Assembly (NCBI RefSeq): GCF_018390515.1
Contig: NZ_JAHBBK010000001.1
Span: 124,001-188,000, forward strand
Direction of reading: 5' to 3'
Source of the DNA: Mucilaginibacter sp. Bleaf8
Lineage (GTDB): Bacteria > Bacteroidota > Bacteroidia > Sphingobacteriales > Sphingobacteriaceae
Length of the DNA: 64,000 bases
Positions within the stretch are counted from its first letter, which is position 1; every line of letters begins with the position of its first letter. Below the pieces are notes generated by a model that was given only the letters and a program-made list of their open reading frames with translations, was not told where the DNA came from and did not search any database. Shown one piece after another: positions 61,615-64,000 of the stretch. A program made the translations under genes and the position numbers.

Positions 61615-63492
61615 ATGATTTACATGAAAAAGAATAAAGTTTTATTACTGATGTTTGCTGCATGTGTACTGGCAGCGTCATGCAAAAAATATTTGGATGT
61701 AGTACCCACTGAACTTGTAACAGAGAAAGCCGTTTTTGACAATATTCAAAATGCCGAAAAGGCTTGGGCGCATTTATATGCATCACTCAATAATAATGAT
61801 GTTCAGTTTGTACGAGGAGGTGGAACAATTTTGGGAGCTTGTACTGATGAATGTAAAAATCACTGGGAGAATGTGCCCGAACTGGCTTTCAATTCCGGTG
61901 CATGGAACGCAACCAGTAACCCTTTGGATATGTGGGGCAGTGCTTACCAATATATCCGTTCTGCCAATCTTTTTCTAGCAAATATAGACAGGACGCCGCT
62001 TCCGGCATCCCGGCTCGATTACTACCAGCCACGTATCCCTCAGTACAAAGCCGAAGCACGGTTTTTACGCGCAAATCAGTACTTTGAATTGTTCAGAAGG
62101 TATGGTGCCGTGCCTTTACTTAATTCAGTTTTAACTCCTACCGATCCTGCAGCGACCAATACGGCAAGGAATTCAATTGACGAGGTGGTAGGCTATATCA
62201 CGTCAGAATGCGATGCTATTGCAGAGATATTGCCTTTATCTTACCCTGCCGGTTCAAGCGATTATGGCCGTATTACGAAGGGAGCGGCCCTGGCTTTAAA
62301 GGCACGCACGTTACTGTATGCGGCAAGTCCGTTGTTTAACGGTAATCCTATGTATGCAAGTGTTAAAAATGCCGATGGCAAGCAGTTGTTTCCGCAAGGG
62401 TACGATAATAATAAGTGGCTGCTGGCTGCAAATGCTGCCAAAGCCGTTTTGGATCTTAATGCATACTCATTATCAAACCCTAATCCTGGAAATCCTGTTG
62501 ATAATTATGCACAGCTGTTTTTTACCAGAAATTCTGATGAGATGATATTGCCGCTGATTATGGGCGGCAACCGCGATTTTGAAGGGAATTACATGCCTAA
62601 TGGCCGGGATGCAAATGCAGTTAACGGCAATGGTAAAATGAGTGTGTTCCAGGAGTTGGTTGACTCTTATGAGATGAACAATGGCCGCCCCATTGCCGAT
62701 CCGCAATCGGGTTACCAAGAGGATGGATTTTGGGATGGCACATTATGGGATGGCGTACGGAATACGCCGGTAACGAAGGTTTCAAACAGATTTAAAAACA
62801 GAGATCCACGCTTTTATGCAAGTATCTTTTTCCAATACGATGTATGGAATTATTCAAATAATGGCCGTCCGCTAAGATTTGCCTGGTTTGGAAACAATGG
62901 TGGTGCTGCTGATGGCTGGCCAAAACCTGGTACTAATTGTGAAACAGGTTATAACTGGCGTAAATGGGCCGATCCGCAAGTAAATTTGAAAGGTGGGGGC
63001 AACGCTAACCGGAACTTCCCGATCATTCGTTTAGCCGAAATGTACTTGATTTATGCAGAGGCAATGAACGAGTATTTGGCAGCACCTAACGGTGATGTAT
63101 ATAATGCAATAAACAAGGTAAGGAGCAGAGTATCCATGCCCGGCCTTCCCATACTAACAGGCGACAATACCAAAGAAGGTATGCGTAAGAGAATTCAAAA
63201 TGAAAGACGCGTAGAGTTCGCATTTGAAAATCAGCGGTTTTGGGATGTACGTCGCTGGCTGATTGCCAAAACGGTAGACAACGGCAACATGCACGGTTTA
63301 AATGCCAGACCGACGCCTGCTGAACTTAACAGCACCGGGTTTGATCCGAATAGCGAAGCCGCCGGTGTAGCCGTATTTTATAAAGTGGTGGTAGATCAGA
63401 CCAGGGTTTTCCTGGACAGGCACTACCTGATGCCAATTCCACAAACAGAACTCAATATAGATCCCGCTCTGGTACAAAACTACGGCTGGTAA
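61615..63492 (+). CDS. RagB/SusD-family nutrient-binding outer membrane lipoprotein
   Basis: The 625-aa product has a lipoprotein signal peptide with the lipobox Cys in LAASCKKYLDVVPTE. It has the all-helical SusD-like domain with TPR-like repeats, and the C-terminal half ends in LDRHYLMPIPQTELN. The ATG at 61615 lies 1 nt after the susC stop; an ATG at 61624 (MKKNKV) would give a more typical signal peptide. It caps the SusC barrel and captures substrate at the surface. Its conserved RxxRR-like VRSRVSMPGLP and RRVEFAFENQRFWDVRRW segments are typical. Confidence 0.93.
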   Translation: MIYMKKNKVLLLMFAACVLAASCKKYLDVVPTELVTEKAVFDNIQNAEKAWAHLYASLNNNDVQFVRGGGTILGACTDECKNHWENVPELAFNSGAWNATSNPLDMWGSAYQYIRSANLFLANIDRTPLPASRLDYYQPRIPQYKAEARFLRANQYFELFRRYGAVPLLNSVLTPTDPAATNTARNSIDEVVGYITSECDAIAEILPLSYPAGSSDYGRITKGAALALKARTLLYAASPLFNGNPMYASVKNADGKQLFPQGYDNNKWLLAANAAKAVLDLNAYSLSNPNPGNPVDNYAQLFFTRNSDEMILPLIMGGNRDFEGNYMPNGRDANAVNGNGKMSVFQELVDSYEMNNGRPIADPQSGYQEDGFWDGTLWDGVRNTPVTKVSNRFKNRDPRFYASIFFQYDVWNYSNNGRPLRFAWFGNNGGAADGWPKPGTNCETGYNWRKWADPQVNLKGGGNANRNFPIIRLAEMYLIYAEAMNEYLAAPNGDVYNAINKVRSRVSMPGLPILTGDNTKEGMRKRIQNERRVEFAFENQRFWDVRRWLIAKTVDNGNMHGLNARPTPAELNSTGFDPNSEAAGVAVFYKVVVDQTRVFLDRHYLMPIPQTELNIDPALVQNYGW

Positions 63493-63548
63493 ATTCATGT
63501 TTTGGCCTACTGCTTGAGTTGTTTTGATATACTCGGCAGAAGCTAATT

Positions 63549-63590
63549 AATCCAGGTAAGGAACTCTTCGAAAGGTTCCTTACCTGGATT
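63549..63590 (+). terminator. Terminator after susD
   Basis: A 16-bp perfect stem (63549-63564 with 63575-63590; core CCAGGTAAGGAAC/GTTCCTTACCTGG) followed by TTTAAATTT. The T-tract is weak, but the stem is strong and lies 57 bp after the susD stop, before the converging regulator. Confidence 0.75.
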
Positions 63591-63660
63591 TTAAATTTAA
63601 AGTGGAATTTATTTCGAACTGAATTTTCGGTTGCTCTTAATTTGATAGTAAGCGTTAAAT

Positions 63661-63999
63661 CTAGCGTCTACTTTCTACGGTATACACAAAGCTATCCGCT
63701 TTATAATATCCAAGATTATATTCAAGCGGGCGTTCTCCCTGATCAAAAACAAAGCGTTTGCGGAAAAGTACCGGTTCGCCAGTTTTGATGTGCAGTTTGT
63801 CGGCAATTGACTGGTCTGCCGCATGAGCGCTGATTTCTTCTTTTGATAAAGTGGCAATCGTAGAGTAGTCCTGCTCCAGTAGTTCATACAGTGGTCGTTT
63901 AAAGTCCTCATCGCCGGTTAAGCCAATCCTGGGATGGAAGTAGGATATAAAATACACAAAAGGATCATCCACCTTACCACGAACTTTTTCCATCTTCAA
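63661..63999 (-). CDS. GntR-family regulator, UTRA domain (cut by window edge)
   Basis: The frame runs off the right edge, so the N-terminal winged helix is not visible. The 112 residues seen match the C-terminal UTRA ligand-binding domain of HutC/FarR-type GntR regulators: YFISYFHPRIGL, then the family's EISAHAADQSIADKL, EPVLFRKRFVFDQGERPLEYNLGYYKADSF and the end. It converges on the Sus genes. Regulation of the uptake locus in response to a small metabolite is plausible by position but unproved. Confidence 0.85.
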   Translation of the reverse strand: MKMEKVRGKVDDPFVYFISYFHPRIGLTGDEDFKRPLYELLEQDYSTIATLSKEEISAHAADQSIADKLHIKTGEPVLFRKRFVFDQGERPLEYNLGYYKADSFVYTVESRR

Positions 64000-64000
64000 A

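Overview
The window looks like chromosome of a Bacteroidota bacterium of the Sphingobacteriaceae type, most likely Mucilaginibacter or a close relative. This assignment is an inference from content. It rests on a SusC/SusD pair with an ECF sigma/FecR module, an Oar-like TonB-dependent receptor, a type III glutamine synthetase, a short (286 aa) primary sigma factor, promoters of the Bacteroidota form TTTG-N17-21-TAnnTTTG, and few recognisable Shine-Dalgarno sequences.

Left half (1-43.9 kb) is mostly core chromosome. In order: a TlpA-like thioredoxin (cut by the window edge), a LOG-family hydrolase with a sodium:solute symporter, recR with a glycosyltransferase and a short-chain dehydrogenase (SDR), a second SDR, a Kir potassium channel, and the tryptophan genes trpD-trpF-trpB-trpA. 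The trp genes follow a complete attenuator: a 13-codon leader peptide with three consecutive Trp codons, an antiterminator and an intrinsic terminator. Next come a Sua5/YciO protein, a multi-PAS protein without a kinase ATPase domain, sucC, an ABC ATPase with an unknown small protein and a HAD-like protein, an S41 peptidase lipoprotein meeting smc tail to tail with no gap, PhzF with a small ABC system, endonuclease V, rpoD, an MBL hydrolase, lpdA, a TonB-dependent receptor, purM, a ClC channel, glnN, tonB, purL-VOC-trmN6, a phosphoesterase, rnhA and tRNA-His.

Right of tRNA-His (44-55.8 kb) the content becomes accessory: a Crp/Fnr regulator, an NmrA reductase plus alpha/beta hydrolase operon behind a palindromic operator candidate, two AraC regulators with an SDR and a SnoaL-like protein, a decayed third AraC gene and other coding debris. 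It also holds an AT-rich four-gene operon encoding an acyl carrier protein, a cytochrome P450, an MBOAT acyltransferase and an SGNH/DltD-like protein. That operon resembles dltBCD with a P450 in place of the adenylating enzyme and is the best candidate here for an undescribed pathway.

The right end (56-64 kb) is a nutrient-uptake locus: an ECF sigma factor divergent from its FecR anti-sigma, then SusC (with STN domain) and SusD, and a convergent GntR/UTRA regulator cut by the window edge. A folded RNA candidate lies between fecR and susC. No polysaccharide-degrading enzyme is present in the window.

Other non-coding highlights: a 185-bp element upstream of smc with ten GGWAC pentamers at about 10-bp spacing around a palindrome; three genes whose TAnnTTTG element sits 3-4 nt before the start codon (candidate leaderless mRNAs); and paired GTTAC half-sites with an 18-bp offset at two promoters around an AraC gene. 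No CRISPR array, insertion sequence, prophage or rRNA was seen.
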